DNA of 64,000 nt from Zea mays (Eukaryota > Streptophyta > Magnoliopsida > Poales > Poaceae), in the NCBI RefSeq assembly GCF_902167145.1, contig NC_050098.1, forward strand, positions 76,486,207 to 76,550,206, read 5' to 3'. Of this stretch, positions 46,701 through 58,689 are shown piece by piece. The notes beneath the pieces were generated by a model, which ran no database searches, was not told where the DNA came from, and was given only the letters and a program-made list of their open reading frames with translations. Each line of letters begins with the position of its first letter. Positions within the stretch are counted from its first letter, which is position 1. A program made the position numbers and the translations under genes.

Positions 46701-49700
46701 GTATGGTTATGGTCGCAGGTAAAAATTAGTAGTGCTCATGTGGTGTCTAAGTTAAAATGCGGACTAATGGGTGAAAGGCGCTTCGATATAAATATGTGCC
46801 GGATTTGATGATTGTGGTGAATGCGTTTGTTAAATGAATGTGGTAATTTTAGTGCACTAAATGATTTGGATAAAATTTGTAAGTCTACTTGTTAGTGCTC
46901 AATTGATTGTTTTAACTCTAACAAATGGTAAAGTGTTAGAATAATTCAAATCTCTAGATCATGGCAATTCTTGAATTATATAGAAACTGAAATTCGTTGA
47001 TTGCTGTTTTGGACTGCACGCGCTGTTTTAGTTGTGTTGTCTGTTTGATGAACTAAATTGTGTTTTCTGTAGATATGTGCTATAGAAAAGTGGTAGATAA
47101 CTTTATTATCTTGCTGGTGTTAAAATTTGACAGCCATAGGTCTGACAGTTTAGGAGTTATGTTTTTTACAAATTCAGTAACTGAATCTGTCCAAATTCTG
47201 TACAGATTTCAGAAACTGTATTGTTTGTTCAATTTAATGTTGCAATCTGTTCATGGTCATTATAAGAAAGTTGTAGATGCTTTTCTTATCTTGCTTGTGT
47301 TAAAATTTCATAACTATAGGCCTGACGGTTTAAGAGTTATGAATTTTACAGATTGGTTGTTGTGTTCTGTCTACCGTCAGAACAGATTTCGAAAACTGTA
47401 ATATTTGATTTAGTTAAACCTGGAATCACTTCTTGGTGATTATAAAAGTTGTGTAGTACTTTTGCTAAGCTTTTCAAAAAGTCTTAGATCACTCTTTTTG
47501 GTGGTCTGAAGATTAAGTTACATGTGTTTGAAGTGTGAAGACTGAATCTGTCCAGTTTTGGACAGCACAGCCTTCATAATATATTTTACCCTTGATACAT
47601 GCTAAACCAGCTAGGGATGTTTATAAATGATATGTAGATAATTTAATTAGCTTTCCAGAAAGTCTAGGATCAATTTGTTTGGATGTCTGAATCTTCAGTT
47701 GTGAATTTTTGAAGTTGCAAGTCTGCATCTGTCCAAATCTGGACAGAACTGTTGTGTTAGCACTGTTTGACCTTGCTAAGTGCTGAATCCTGTGGAGGTA
47801 AAAATACCAAAGTCGTAGAGCACTTTTTAAGCTTTCCAAAAAGTCCTAGTTTGCTATTTTTGGATTCATATTTTAAAAGTTATGATTAAAACAAGTGACT
47901 GCTGTATTGCTGTCCAAAAATCTGCAAGTGCCCATTTGACGATTGAGTTCACCCGTTTGGCTAAAAATGCTTAGTTAGCACTTAGCGGGCATAGACTCGT
48001 GATGGCTAAACAAAGACTAACATGTGTTCCATGATTAAGGTGCTTGCTTGCTGTAGTTGATTGTGATAGATGAGTCCGTCGACTTGGATGCATCGGTCCT
48101 CTGTTAAACTTGTTTGTGATGCTTTTGTGTGATCAATAGAACTAATGCAAAGTCGTAGCAATTAAATAAATGCGTGTACCTGTGATATCGTATTTGTGTT
48201 GCGTAAATAAATAAGATATGGTCGTCTTGTTAATGGTGTTAATGATGAACGCTGATAACGTACGAATAGCTAGCGCTTGTGTATAGTCGTTGCGGTGTCT
48301 TACTACTTGGTGTTTAGTTCGCTACCGTGTATTGTATATCTTGTGATAACTTTTCATTATATTCATACATATGCATCTTGCATCTCATTTAGGACCGAGA
48401 GATGGTGATCGTGCACGTGATATGGTGCCAACCACAAGATGCAGTTGGTGGACGACCTGAAGAATGGTGGACTTACCCAGTAGATGCTCGCCAAACGAGT
48501 ACCTCCCCCAACAAACACTACCTAAGTGTTAAATTAAAGGCAAGCCCCGGTTTTATGCATAACTGTTATATATGATATTTTACTACACTTAATGTTTGTA
48601 GGCTTGTATTGTGCACTTAAGTGTAGGAGTTGATTTAAACCCTAGTTGCATGATCTCAGGAATCCTATTGAGATGAATACTAGTATGCTAGGTCGAGTAG
48701 CTGCTTTATTAATTAGGATCTCGGTAGAAGTCGAGTGATTTTTCTAGCACTCACGCGAGGTCAGGAATTGATTGTATCCACTTTGATGACAAAATGGTGA
48801 TGGTCTGTGGACACGGGTCCATGGGGACACGTGGTCTATGAGATGAAATTGGAATAAGGATTAACGTGCGGATACCTGTGTCAAGCGTTTGAACGTACTA
48901 AACACATACCGAGAAATATGGTAAATCGGTAAGCCTAGTACCTGAGTGAACCTGCCCGCAGACATATCCCCTCACGCGACCTGAGACGAGGTCTCCCATT
49001 CCGGTTATGGTGGGTACAAGTGCGGTCACTGCACGACGGCCAGTCGGGGTCAGTGGGGCATTGTACGCCAAGGCGGTGAGCCCTGATCTGTTGCCAGGGA
49101 ATCGATGGGGACGGTTGATGTGTGTGGGGACGGAGTGCCCCTGCATGTCGTGTGTTTAGGTTTACCTTGCAAGGATAAAAACTCGATTCGAATCGTCTGC
49201 TTCTCGCAGCTAATGAGACTGCTTGATCCATTGTACTGCATTGAGTAATAAGTGAAAGTATGATGAGATGAGATAAGATGTTGACTGCTAATAATGCTTG
49301 CTACCATGTATGAGTAGATAGTTCACTTTTAGCCTTAAGAGAGTCACACTTAACTTTGACTAAGTTAAAATCTTGATTTAGAAACTCAGCTAGCGCTTTT
49401 GGCAACCAAACCCCACAGCCAAACAGCTGCATGTCTAGAGGTAGAGGAGTAGACTCCTCACACCGGGTAAGTCTAGCTGAGTATTAGTATACTCAGCCTT
49501 CCTTGTGGCACAATTTTTGCAGGTATTCATTGATTTGGTTGATGGTGTGACTTGGCCTCCATCCCTGCCACCGGGATAGATGGTCGAGTGGGTTACTGCT
49601 TCCGCAGGAGAGGACCAGGAGGAGTAGTGTGGCCAGGCTTCGCCATGTTACTCGGTTTTCTCCGTTAGTTATTTCCGCTGCATTAAAATTTATGGTTATT

Positions 49701-49937
49701 ATTTCTGAAACTCCGATAATGTAATCACTAATGATACTTATTAAATTTGTGGTATTATGCTTTATTGTATTTCTCTGTGCCTCACCTTCGAGTGAGCTAG
49801 TGGTATTCGATCCTGGTTAAGTGGCTTTATCGGACTAGATCCGAGGGACTAACGGGTTATTCCTATTTAAGTGTGGTCTAGCCTCTAAGGCGGGACTTAG
49901 GCACTTAAGTTGGAATAATTCGGGCGGTTCCGCCACA
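43703..49937 (+). repeat. R7 3' LTR (6,235 bp)
   Basis: Nearly identical to the 5' LTR; the one-base length difference is an extra C in the run near 45127. TATA at 44658-44666. TSD GGTAC follows. Confidence 0.94.
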
Positions 49938-49942
49938 GGTAC

Positions 49943-52856
49943 TATTTACTTTGGGGGAAGGACTGCGGGTGAGAGGAAGAGAAGGTCAGGGGGCTTTTTG
50001 AACTGTCAGCGACCCAGGGGAATAGTGGCGCAAGGGTAGAACTGCGAAGATTGATTTAGTTTAAACCCAGGGACCTCGGTGTAAACTGTTTTTCCAGGAA
50101 ACTCTTATTAAATCTGTTTTTAAATTGAACAGAGACTTTAAAAATTCATAACTTCTGTTTAGTTCATCCAAATTTGGTCAAACCAATTTTGTCAGACTCT
50201 AAATAATGTAACCTACCTAAGAAAAATATAAAACCCCCTATGTACTATAGAAAACTTTAAAGCTCTGATTTAATTATAGTTTTGGCCAAAAGCTCAATAA
50301 TATAAAGAAAAATAGTTGTATTATTTGACTAGGGTTAGAAAAATTTGGAGAAGTTTATATCTACCTACTGACCTGTTTAAAAATGTTAAACCTCTCTGTC
50401 CACCCCATTAAGTTAGTTTGTGCCCCTTATTTTGCAAAATGCTTAAGGTTAAGGAAAATAGAAAATGTGAGTTAAATAGTGAACCAGAGGACACCCCTAT
50501 TTTTGTTAGGATACTTATTCAATGTAGTTCACTGGAAAAATCTATCATACCCTGGTTTAGTATAAAATAAGTAGAATACCTTTTAATTGAATACAACAAG
50601 GATAACTTAGAAAAACCCTACAAAAATAAACCCAAGGTGAAAACACCCCCACCCTTGGGATAGTTAATGTTTTGTTATTAAGAACTTAGGAAAAAAATGA
50701 AATCTGCTGTTTGACATTTTTCAAATAACAATGTAGTAGAAAGTGCCTTTTTGACATTAAACTTTAGAAAATCATAACTAAATAACCACCCCTTAACTTT
50801 CTGTGGTTTTTGGCACAGAAGCCAATTATTACTGTTAGAGGCCAACAAAAATAACCTTTAAGACAGACCCCACCTCTAATTAAGAGTTGTAGTACAAAGT
50901 GGCCCATTTACCCAACTTTTATTATTTTTGTCTTAAGCATAGCCTTTAGATGTTGAGCCTCAAATTATTAAAACAGGCTAGAATAGCAAATGGCAACCCA
51001 CTGTAATTTTTACAGAATTTTTGGAAATTATTAAACCACTATCGTAGTTCAAACCTACACTAGAAACCATAAGTAGAAATTAAAGAAAGAAAAATGAATA
51101 ATGGTAATTAGTGTTATCCTAAAACCCTTGTAAATTACCCACTGAAATGTATGAAGACAATACAAATCCACTATGTTTATCCTCAATAAAAACCTAAGCC
51201 TGAAAAGTAATAAGCATAACCCACTGGAAGCCCCGCATGACTAAGAAACCCTAGGTTACTTCTTGACTTAGTTTCTTTTTAGCATAATGTTATTAAATCC
51301 TGCATAATCATGACATACATGCTCATTGCATTTCGACAGACTGTAACCTTGCTGACGGAGAGTACGTCCTCGTGCTGGAGCAAGGAGCTGCTCAGGAGGT
51401 AGCCCCGGATCCAGCCCCAGAGTCTGCATCAGAGGATCTGCCTGCCACTACTTTGGAAGGCAAGCCCCGGTTTATGCATAACCTGTTATTATGCTATTTT
51501 ACTTCACTTAATGATTGTAGGTTTGATTGTGCACTTAGGTGTAGGATTTGTTTGAAACCCTAGTTGCATGATCTCAGGAATCCTGTTGAGATGAATACTA
51601 GTATGCTAGGTCGAGTAGCTGCTTTATTAATTAGGATCTCGGCAGAAGACGAGTGATTTTTCTAGCACTCGCGCGAGGTCAGGGAATTGGTTGTATCCAC
51701 TTTCTTATCATAATGAGGTTGGCTGGTGGACAACAATCCATGGGGATTGGTTGTTCATGGGATAAAAATTGGAATAAGGATTAAGGTGTGGTACCGTGTG
51801 TCAAGCGTTTGAATGTACTAAACACATACCGAGAAATATGGTAAATCGGTAAGCCTAGTACCTGAGTGAACCTGCCCGCAGATTGCCCTCCTCACGCGAC
51901 CTGAGACGTGGTCTCCCATTCCGTTTATGGTGGGTACAAGTGCGGTCACTGCACGACGGCAGTCGGGGTCAGTGAGGCATTGTACGCCAAGGCGGTGAGC
52001 CCCTTTCTGTTGCCAGGGAATCGATGGGGATGGTTGATATGTGTGGGGACGGAGTGCCCCTACATGTCGTGTGTTTAGGTTTACCTTGCAAGGATAAAAA
52101 CTCGATTCGAATTGTCTGCTTCTCGCAGCTAATGAGACTGCTTGATCCATGCTGCTACATTGAGTAACAAGTGGAATTGTGCTGAGATGATACAAGATGT
52201 TGATTGCTAAAAATGTTTGCTACTATGTATGAGTAGATAGTACACTTTTAGCCTTAAGAGAGTCACACTTAAACATGACAAAGTAAAACTTGATTTAGAA
52301 ACTCAGCTAGTGCTTTTGGCAACCAAACCCCACCGCCAAACAGCTGCATGTCTAGAGGTAGAGGAGTAGACTCCTCACACCGGGTAAGTCTAGCTGAGTA
52401 TTAGTATACTCAGCCTTGCTTGTGGCATAATTTTACAGGTTCTCTGGAGGACATGGTTGCTGGAGTGACTTGGCCGTCCATCTTGCCACCGGGTTGGACT
52501 GTCGAGTGGGACCCTACCTCGGCTGAGGAGGAGCATGAGGAGTGATGGGACAGGCTTCCCCATCTCTCTGTTTAATTACCGTTAGTTTTATTCCGCTGCA
52601 CTTCGAACACTGATAGCTACTTTTGCAAAACTCCGATGATGATGTAATAATTTAATACTCTTTAATGCATGGTTTTATGCTTTATTGTATTTGCTCTGTG
52701 ACTCACCATCGAGTGAGATTGTGGTACTTGATCCTATCAGTGGCCGTGTCGGACTAGATCCGAGGGATTGACGGGTTATTCCCATTTAAGTGTGGTCTAG
52801 CCTCTAAGGCGGGGCTTAGGCACTTAAGTTGGAATAATTCGGGCAGTTCCGCCACA
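49943..52856 (+). repeat. R6 5' LTR, part 2 (right of R7)
   Basis: This continues the R6 LTR after R7 and its TSD. It is AT-rich to about 51330, then a tail with the GTAAGT...hairpin...ACAG segment at 52384-52438, ending GCAGTTCCGCCACA. Together with part 1 it gives 4,354 bp. Confidence 0.93.
52384..52438 (+). other. Donor, hairpin and acceptor-like segment in R6/R7 LTR tails
   Basis: CGG|GTAAGT is followed by CTGAGTA-TTAGTA-TACTCAG (inverted repeat), a T-rich stretch and TTTTACAG. The same arrangement is in both R7 LTRs (about 41536-41590 and 49467-49520) and in the R6 3' LTR (about 62329-62383). It could be a mini-intron of about 55 nt or an RNA structure. Function is inferred only from motifs. 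Confidence 0.4.
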
Positions 52857-52858
52857 GC

Positions 52859-52870
52859 TGGTATCAGAGC
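52859..52870 (+). promoter_or_regulatory. R6 primer-binding site (initiator Met tRNA)
   Basis: Perfect TGGTATCAGAGC, two bases after the 5' LTR. Confidence 0.93.
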
Positions 52871-53239
52871 TTGTACCACCATAGAGGAATCAATAAAATG
52901 TAAATACCATCATTTTCCAAAATAAAATTGGATAGAAACAATGTTGGATAGATAGTAGAACGAGCAGGATAGACCGAGGACGTGAAGCCTTAGGGTGATA
53001 GAAGGGTAGCTAGGTGGCTAAGTAATTAGGCCCTACAGGCCACTTTTACAGGATGGGAGTTCTTCCCTATTCCTTTTATCTTGTTGTGAGGTCGTTCAGT
53101 ACGAGCATGCATGCATTCTTAATTAAGCGAATGGATAACTGAGTAAAGACTTAAAAACAAGATAATAACCAACTAGGTCCCCAGTACCTTTTATTTAACT
53201 AGAGAAAGGACGAGTTTTATTTTTCTTGTTATTTTTTAA

Positions 53240-53274
53240 TTCTTTTTCTTTTACTTACGCTTAACCGTACACAG
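53240..53274 (+). promoter_or_regulatory. Splice-acceptor-like site abutting the upstream ORF
   Basis: A long pyrimidine-rich run (53217-53258) is followed by CCGTACACAG, and the ATG of the upstream ORF is the very next base (53275). This is a prediction from motif and position only. Confidence 0.4.
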
Positions 53275-54143
53275 ATGACTTCCCACGGATCCTCAGAGGA
53301 TGGAAATGCACTGTCCCACACTGACGGGCTTGCACGAGAGGGCTTTCCCCGCATTTTGTGGGAGGTACTTCAGGGGGCCGGATACACGACACCCCCTCAG
53401 TACGCGGTGCAGCAGTTCGAGAAGCACCAAGTGCCCCGCTGTAGGGTGAGGATGACCTTGGAGCCTCATCCCCTGCAGCCAGGCTGGCATTCTTTGGACT
53501 CCGAGTCTTTTGGATACCGAGCTGAGGATACAATCGAGGCGATCGCTCTGCATGGATTGACCACTTTCTGCGGATTCCATCCTTTGGAGCTGGCTACCCA
53601 CCCCATTGGCTTGTTCCCCGCTGAAAAGGAGGACGACCCAATGTGGAAGGATCGGGTGGAGCATGCCAAGGATATCTGGGCTATCTACCCAGGACAAACT
53701 GCGCACTTGACCGTACGATGCATGAATGCTCTGTACCGCCTGCAAGTGATGCGCGGTGAGGCGATGTCCCATCTGATGGCACTATTGGAGGCAACAAAGA
53801 TTACCTTGGACAACAGGGAGGAGCTTGTGGTTGATTTGTCCACTGAAATGGTGGAGAAGGACTTGCAGGTGGAGCAGCTATCCACTGATATCCAAGAGTT
53901 GGAGGATCTAGTGGGCACCAGGGAGAACACCATCGAGGTTCTCGAGGTCAGCTCATTAACACCCAGCAGCAGCTTGCCGAGGCTAACGAGCACCTGGATA
54001 TGCATCACCAAGAGATCCAGGACATGGAGGCCAACAAGGACGTCGACATCGAGGGAGGAGATGAGCCTGCCTCTAGTGTGGACACTGCTGGCTCAGGGAG
54101 ACCACCTTCCCCCGAGTCGAGTGTTGCCTCGTTCGCTCACTAG
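53275..54143 (+). pseudogene. R6 upstream ORF of unknown function (one frameshift)
   Basis: About 290 residues if one missing base at 53946/53947 is allowed for. After the break the frame resumes at 53949 and runs to TAG 54141-54143. The N-terminal half has conserved-looking blocks (GFPRILWEVLQGAGY, FCGFHPLELATHPIGLFPAE, DPMWKDRVEHAKDIWAIYP). The C-terminal half is a predicted coiled coil (about residues 165-250, heptads with Leu/Glu), and the tail is acidic and Ser/Pro-rich. No enzyme motif, zinc finger or membrane segment is visible. I recall similar reading frames before gag in Tekay-type grass elements, but no function. It is not in frame with gag and is separated from it by about 300 bp. 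Confidence 0.75.
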
Positions 54144-54450
54144 GTGTTCAGGGTAGGGTTAGAAGTTGGATGGTAGGACTCCTCGCAGCTAGCTTAGCTT
54201 TTGCACCCTTGGGGTACTAGGCTAGATAGAGTTGAGTCTTTTTGGGGACGAATGATGTAATCGTGATAAACTCTTTTGGAAGCATGTTTGATGGATGCTG
54301 TTATCAGTTTTTAAATTTGGAAGGAAAAAGTTATGCCTTTTTAAATCCTTTTGTTGAAATTGGAGTCTATCATTTTGCCTTTGACTCTTTTCGCCGCGAT
54401 TAAATCTTGAACTTGGAATTATGGTGTTAAGTATATATGTGGTTTTTCAG
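54144..54450 (+). other. Spacer between upstream ORF and gag, ending in an acceptor-like site
   Basis: 307 bp, T-rich, without coding potential. It ends ATGTGGTTTTTCAG immediately before the gag ATG. TAG|GTGTTC at the end of the upstream ORF could serve as a donor (weak). Confidence 0.45.
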
Positions 54451-55464
54451 ATGGCCGGGAGGCAGCGTCGTGGCCAGAACGAGCGCGTTCCTCCTCCACC
54501 GCCACCGCCTCCCACTCTGAAGGAGCTCATGGCTCAGCAGAATGAGATCTTGAGACAGCTGGCCCAGCGTCAGCCACCACCTCAGCATTATGGTGGTGGA
54601 GACCATCAGCGTCACCCCGCGGCAGCTACCTACCAGGAGTTCCTTAGTACCCAGCCTCCATTGTTCACCATGGTAGAGGACCCACTTGATGCAGATGTGT
54701 GGTTGCGAGTGGTAGAATCCAAATTCCCGCTACTCCATGGAGCTTGTTCTGAAGTCACTAAAGTCAGGTTCGCCACCCAGCAGCTTCGCGGACCCGCAAG
54801 GACTTGGTGGGACCATTTTCTTGCCATGCAGCCAGAGGATCGAGAGGTGGAATGGAGGGAGTTCAAGGCAGCTTTCAGGGGACACCACATACCAGCCGGG
54901 ATTATGGACCAAAAGCTCAATGAGTTTCTGGCACTCACTCAGGGCAACAGGACAGTGTTGCAGTATGCCCAGGCTTTTAATGACTTGTGCCAATATGCTG
55001 GATATCACGCAGACACGGGTGAGAAGAAGAGAGACAGGTTCAGGAGGGGGCTCAGCACTAAGCTCCGTGATCGTCTCAACACCGTCAGGGCCAACAACTA
55101 CAATGAGTTGGTCAATATGGCTATCTCCCAGGAGGACTGCATTACAGCTCGGCAGGCAGAAAAGAAGAGGAAGACCCCTGTGGCAGGACCTTCAGCTCAG
55201 CCACAGCGTTTCAGGATTGTGTCCGACACTCAGAACAGGGGACCCCAACAGCAGCAGGGGAGATGGGTGATCCGACCACAGCAGCAGCAGGCACCCAACC
55301 GTACCCAGTTTCCCGCTTAGAGGAACAACCAGCAGCAGCAGCAGTATCGCCAGGCAAACGACAACAGGTGTTTCACTTGTGGCAACACCGGACATTACGC
55401 CAAGAATTGCCCCAGGAACCAGCAGGGGCAGAATGTTAATCAGAACCAAGGCAAGAGGCAGAAG
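54451..55464 (+). pseudogene. gag: R6 gag (one in-frame stop)
   Basis: The start is set at ATG 54451 because MAGRQRRG begins right after the acceptor-like CAG; the ATG at 54421 lies in spacer. A Pro run is followed by the gag core from about 54640 with PLDADVWLRVVESKF, RGPARTWWDHFLAM and RGHHIPAGIMDQKL, then a Lys/Arg and Gln-rich region. TAG at 55318-55320 interrupts the frame. Beyond it the frame continues through the zinc knuckle [14 protein letters not shown] (55369-55410) into pol without shift, so gag and pol form one polyprotein. CAG to TAG would explain the stop. Confidence 0.92.
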
Positions 55465-58272
55465 GTGCAAGTGAGACAGGGCAGGCTGAACTTCACCACC
55501 ATGGCTGATATTCCAGAGGGAGCACCCGTCATGACTGGTATCTTTACAGTTTTGAATTATCCTGCTATTATTCTATTTGATTCTGGTGCATCGCATAGTT
55601 TTATCAGTGCCAAATTTAGTGCCAAGTGTCAGTTGCCCTTTCACCACACCGATGGGGGCATTACAATTTCAACACCAGGAGGCAGGGTTGCCACTTATCA
55701 AATCAACAGGCAAGTGCCTATAAAATTTGGTAGCCTTGTGATTAGAACCACCCTTCTCATCTTAGGATTGGATAGCGTGGATATTATATTGGGAACTGAC
55801 TGGTTGACCAGGCATCAGGCAGTATTGGATATTGCAGCCAGGGCCATTGAAATTCATTCCCCTGCTTATGGCGAGACTGTTTTATATTTACCCGGCCAGG
55901 GATGCACCCGTTCTTGTGCCTTTGTTATGATAGAGTCCCCAGTGGAAAAGATCCCAGTGGTCCGTGACTACCCGGATGTTTTTCCGGATGAATTGCCAGG
56001 GATGCCACCTGACCGAGACATTGAGTTCGCAATCGAATTGCAACCCGGGACTGCTCCTATCTCCAAGAGACCCTATAGGATGCCTCCCGCGGAATTGGCA
56101 GAATTGAAGAAGCAATTGCAAGAGTTGTTGGACAAGGGGTTTATTCACCCAAGTACTTCACCATGGGGATGTCCAACATTATTTGTGAAGAAAAAGGATG
56201 AAAGTTTGAGGATGTGTGTTGACTACCGCCCTCTCAATGCGGTGACTATCAAGAACAAATACCCACTGTCCCGCATTGATGTTCTGTTTGATCAGTTGGT
56301 GGGAGCCAAGGTATTCTCCAAGATAGACCTTCGCTCAGGTTACCATCAGATCAAGATCCGTGCCAGCGATATTCCCAAGACCGCTTTCTCTACTAGATAT
56401 GGGCTGTATGAGTTTTTGGTGATGTCTTTTGGGCTAACCAATGCCCCGGCTTATTTCATGTACTTGATGAACTCAGTATTTATGCCAGAGTTAGACAAGT
56501 TCGTGGTCGTTTTCATTGATGATATTCTGGTTTATTCCAAGAATGAAGCCGAGCACACCAAACATTTGCATACTGTACTTCAGAGACTGCGTGACCATCA
56601 ATTGTATGCCAAGTTGTCTAAATGTGAATTCTGGCTGAAGGAGATCAAATTCTTGGGTCACACAATTTCTCAGGATGGGATTTCAGTTGATCCTGAGAAG
56701 GTACAAGAGGTGATGGATTGGAAACCCCCGAGTACAGTGAGGCAGATTCGAAGTTTTCTGGGTTTGGCATGCTATTATCGACGATTTATTCCGGATTTCT
56801 CCAGGATTGCCAAACCAATGACTGAACTATTGAAGAAAGGAGTCAAGTATGATTGGAGCCACAAGTGCGAAGATGCCTTTCACACTTTGAGGCAGCATTT
56901 GACAACAGCCCCAGTGCTGGCTCAACCTGACAACACCAAGCCATTTGAAGTTTATTGTGATGCTTCTGGTACAGGATTGGGATGCGTCTTGATGCAAGAT
57001 AACAGAGTCATTGCTTATGCTTCCCGAGCACTCAGGCCCCATGAGCAGAACTACCCTACACATGACCTGGAGTTGGCAGCTGTGGTTCATGCTCTTAAGA
57101 TATGGAGACACTACTTGATGGGAGCTCACTGTAACATCTACACTGATCACAAGAGTCTCAAATACATCTTCACTCAGGAAGATCTGAACATGAGGCAGAG
57201 GAGATGGTTAGAGTTAATCAAGGACTATGATTTGGAGGTGCACTATCACCCGGGCAAAGCAAATGTTGTGGCAGATGCCTTGAGCAGAAAAGCCCAGTGC
57301 AATTGTATGAGCTTGGATGCAAGGGTTACCACCCTGTGTGATGAACTGTGCAAGCTGAACCTGGAAGTTATTCCTTCCGGTGAATTAAATTATATCTCGA
57401 TGGAACCCACATTGCAAGAGAAAATAATCAGGGCACAGGTTGAGGATAAGGGTGTTCAGGTTATCAAAGACATGATTAAGCAAAAGGCCGAGAAATACAA
57501 GTGCTTCTGTCAGGACAGCAAGGGAATTCTATGGTTTGGAGACCGATTAGTTGTTCCCAAGGACCCTGAGCTCAGAAAGAAGATACTAGATGAAGCTCAC
57601 CTTTCCAAATTCTCCATGCACCCTGGTAGCAACAAGATGTACCATGACCTCAGATCTTTATATTGGTGGACCAGAATGAAGAGAGAAATTGCCAAGTACA
57701 TATCTGAGTGTGACACCTGCCAGAGAATCAAAGCCAGTCATTTGAAAGCAGCAGGTCCCTTGCAACCCCTTCCCATACCATCTTGGAAATGGGAGGACAT
57801 TTGCATGGACTTTATAGTGGGATTGCCCAATACATCCAGGCACCATGATTCTATTTGGGTTATTGTGGACAGGTTGACTAAGACTGCTCATTTCTTACCA
57901 GTGCACACCACCCATAGGACAGAGAAATATGCAGAGATCTACATTGACCAAATAGTTCGTTTGCATGGGATACCACGGACTATAGTCTCGGACAGAGGAG
58001 CACCATTTATGCCACGATTTTGGGAGCAATTGCAGGAATCACTTGGAACCCAGGTCATACGAAGCTCAGCCTATCATCCCCAAACCGATGGCCAGACCGA
58101 AAGGGTGAACCAGATTTTGGAAGACATGTTGCGGGCATGTGCACTACACTACGGAAAGAATTGGGACAAGTGTCTTTCCTTGGCAGAGTTTTCTTACAAT
58201 AACAGCTATCAGTCCAGTCTGAAGATGGCACCTTTTGAGGCATTATATGGGAGAAGGTGTAGACCCCACTAA
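55465..58272 (+). CDS. pol: R6 pol: protease, RT, RNase H, integrase (935 open residues)
   Basis: In frame with gag; ATG 55465 is just an internal Met. The protease has [10 protein letters not shown] (about 55573-55602). RT runs from about 55970 with [10 protein letters not shown] and FIDDILVYS, active site at 56512-56523. RNase H has [14 protein letters not shown] (about 56950), TDHKSL, and ends near ADALSRK. Integrase has the HHCC domain ([11 protein letters not shown] ... CDTCQRIK, about 57615-57730), the catalytic Asp in MDFIVGLP (about 57808), the Asp in VSDRGAPF (about 57986) and the Glu in DGQTERVNQ (about 58097). The run ends at TAA 58270-58272 because of a one-base loss near 58263. 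All catalytic motifs are intact, making this the best-preserved pol in the window. Confidence 0.95.
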   Translation: MQVRQGRLNFTTMADIPEGAPVMTGIFTVLNYPAIILFDSGASHSFISAKFSAKCQLPFHHTDGGITISTPGGRVATYQINRQVPIKFGSLVIRTTLLILGLDSVDIILGTDWLTRHQAVLDIAARAIEIHSPAYGETVLYLPGQGCTRSCAFVMIESPVEKIPVVRDYPDVFPDELPGMPPDRDIEFAIELQPGTAPISKRPYRMPPAELAELKKQLQELLDKGFIHPSTSPWGCPTLFVKKKDESLRMCVDYRPLNAVTIKNKYPLSRIDVLFDQLVGAKVFSKIDLRSGYHQIKIRASDIPKTAFSTRYGLYEFLVMSFGLTNAPAYFMYLMNSVFMPELDKFVVVFIDDILVYSKNEAEHTKHLHTVLQRLRDHQLYAKLSKCEFWLKEIKFLGHTISQDGISVDPEKVQEVMDWKPPSTVRQIRSFLGLACYYRRFIPDFSRIAKPMTELLKKGVKYDWSHKCEDAFHTLRQHLTTAPVLAQPDNTKPFEVYCDASGTGLGCVLMQDNRVIAYASRALRPHEQNYPTHDLELAAVVHALKIWRHYLMGAHCNIYTDHKSLKYIFTQEDLNMRQRRWLELIKDYDLEVHYHPGKANVVADALSRKAQCNCMSLDARVTTLCDELCKLNLEVIPSGELNYISMEPTLQEKIIRAQVEDKGVQVIKDMIKQKAEKYKCFCQDSKGILWFGDRLVVPKDPELRKKILDEAHLSKFSMHPGSNKMYHDLRSLYWWTRMKREIAKYISECDTCQRIKASHLKAAGPLQPLPIPSWKWEDICMDFIVGLPNTSRHHDSIWVIVDRLTKTAHFLPVHTTHRTEKYAEIYIDQIVRLHGIPRTIVSDRGAPFMPRFWEQLQESLGTQVIRSSAYHPQTDGQTERVNQILEDMLRACALHYGKNWDKCLSLAEFSYNNSYQSSLKMAPFEALYGRRCRPH

Positions 58273-58689
58273 ATTGGTCTCAAGCCGGAGAGAGGGAAAT
58301 TTTTGGGCCAGATTTGGTACTTGAAGCAGAAGCAAAAGTCAGAATCATCAAGAAGAACCTAGAAGCTGCTCAGGCCAGACAAAAGAGCTATCATGATAAG
58401 AGGCGGAAGCCTTTACAGTTTGAGGTGGGGAATCATGTTTATCTTAAGGTGTCACCCACCAAGGGTGTCCAGAGATTTGGGATCAAGGGCAAGTTAGCTC
58501 CTCGTTACATTGGACCCTACAAGATCAAGGAAGCTTGTGGACCCGTTGCCTATCAACTGAAATTGCCACCCAGCATGTCAGCTGTTCACGATGTGTTCCA
58601 TGTATCTCAGCTACGGAAATGTGTTCGTCTACCCACTGAAGTGCTACCGGAACCGGACATTGAGGTAGAACCAGACTTGTCCTATCACG
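58273..58689 (+). pseudogene. int: R6 pol C terminus, frameshifted and truncated before the chromodomain
   Basis: In the frame of 58314 it continues the integrase: ARQKSYHDKRR, a GPY/F-type module (KGKLAPRYIGPYKI, about 58488-58530) and HDVFHVSQLRKC. It then stops matching at 58689, where DLSY is joined to LTR sequence. The chromodomain that should follow is deleted together with the PPT. A single extra base near 58263 would join it to the upstream pol frame. Confidence 0.88.

Larger units (their letters stand above)
35773..49937 (+). mobile_element. R7: giant-LTR non-coding element (LARD type) inside the R6 LTR
   Basis: R7 is a 14,165-bp element with LTRs of 6,234 and 6,235 bp, only 1,696 bp between them, and perfect TSD GGTAC (35768-35772, 49938-49942). 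About 30 substitutions and one indel separate the LTRs (about 0.5%), so it is young. It has a PBS (one mismatch to initiator-Met type) and a clean PPT but no gag or pol. Its last 1.4 kb of LTR, its PBS and its ends resemble R6, which points to the Tekay/Del group and to R6-like elements as the protein source (inference). LARDs are large non-autonomous elements with long LTRs and non-coding interior. Here 88% of the element is LTR. Confidence 0.94.

Noticed and set aside
35773..49937. Tandem genomic duplication of about 7.9 kb
   Set aside because: The two 6.2-kb copies have LTR termini, PBS, PPT and a 5-bp TSD and so are LTRs.
52859..52870. tRNA gene fragments at TGGTATCAGAGC sites
   Set aside because: These are primer-binding sites complementary to the tRNA 3' end; no cloverleaf follows.
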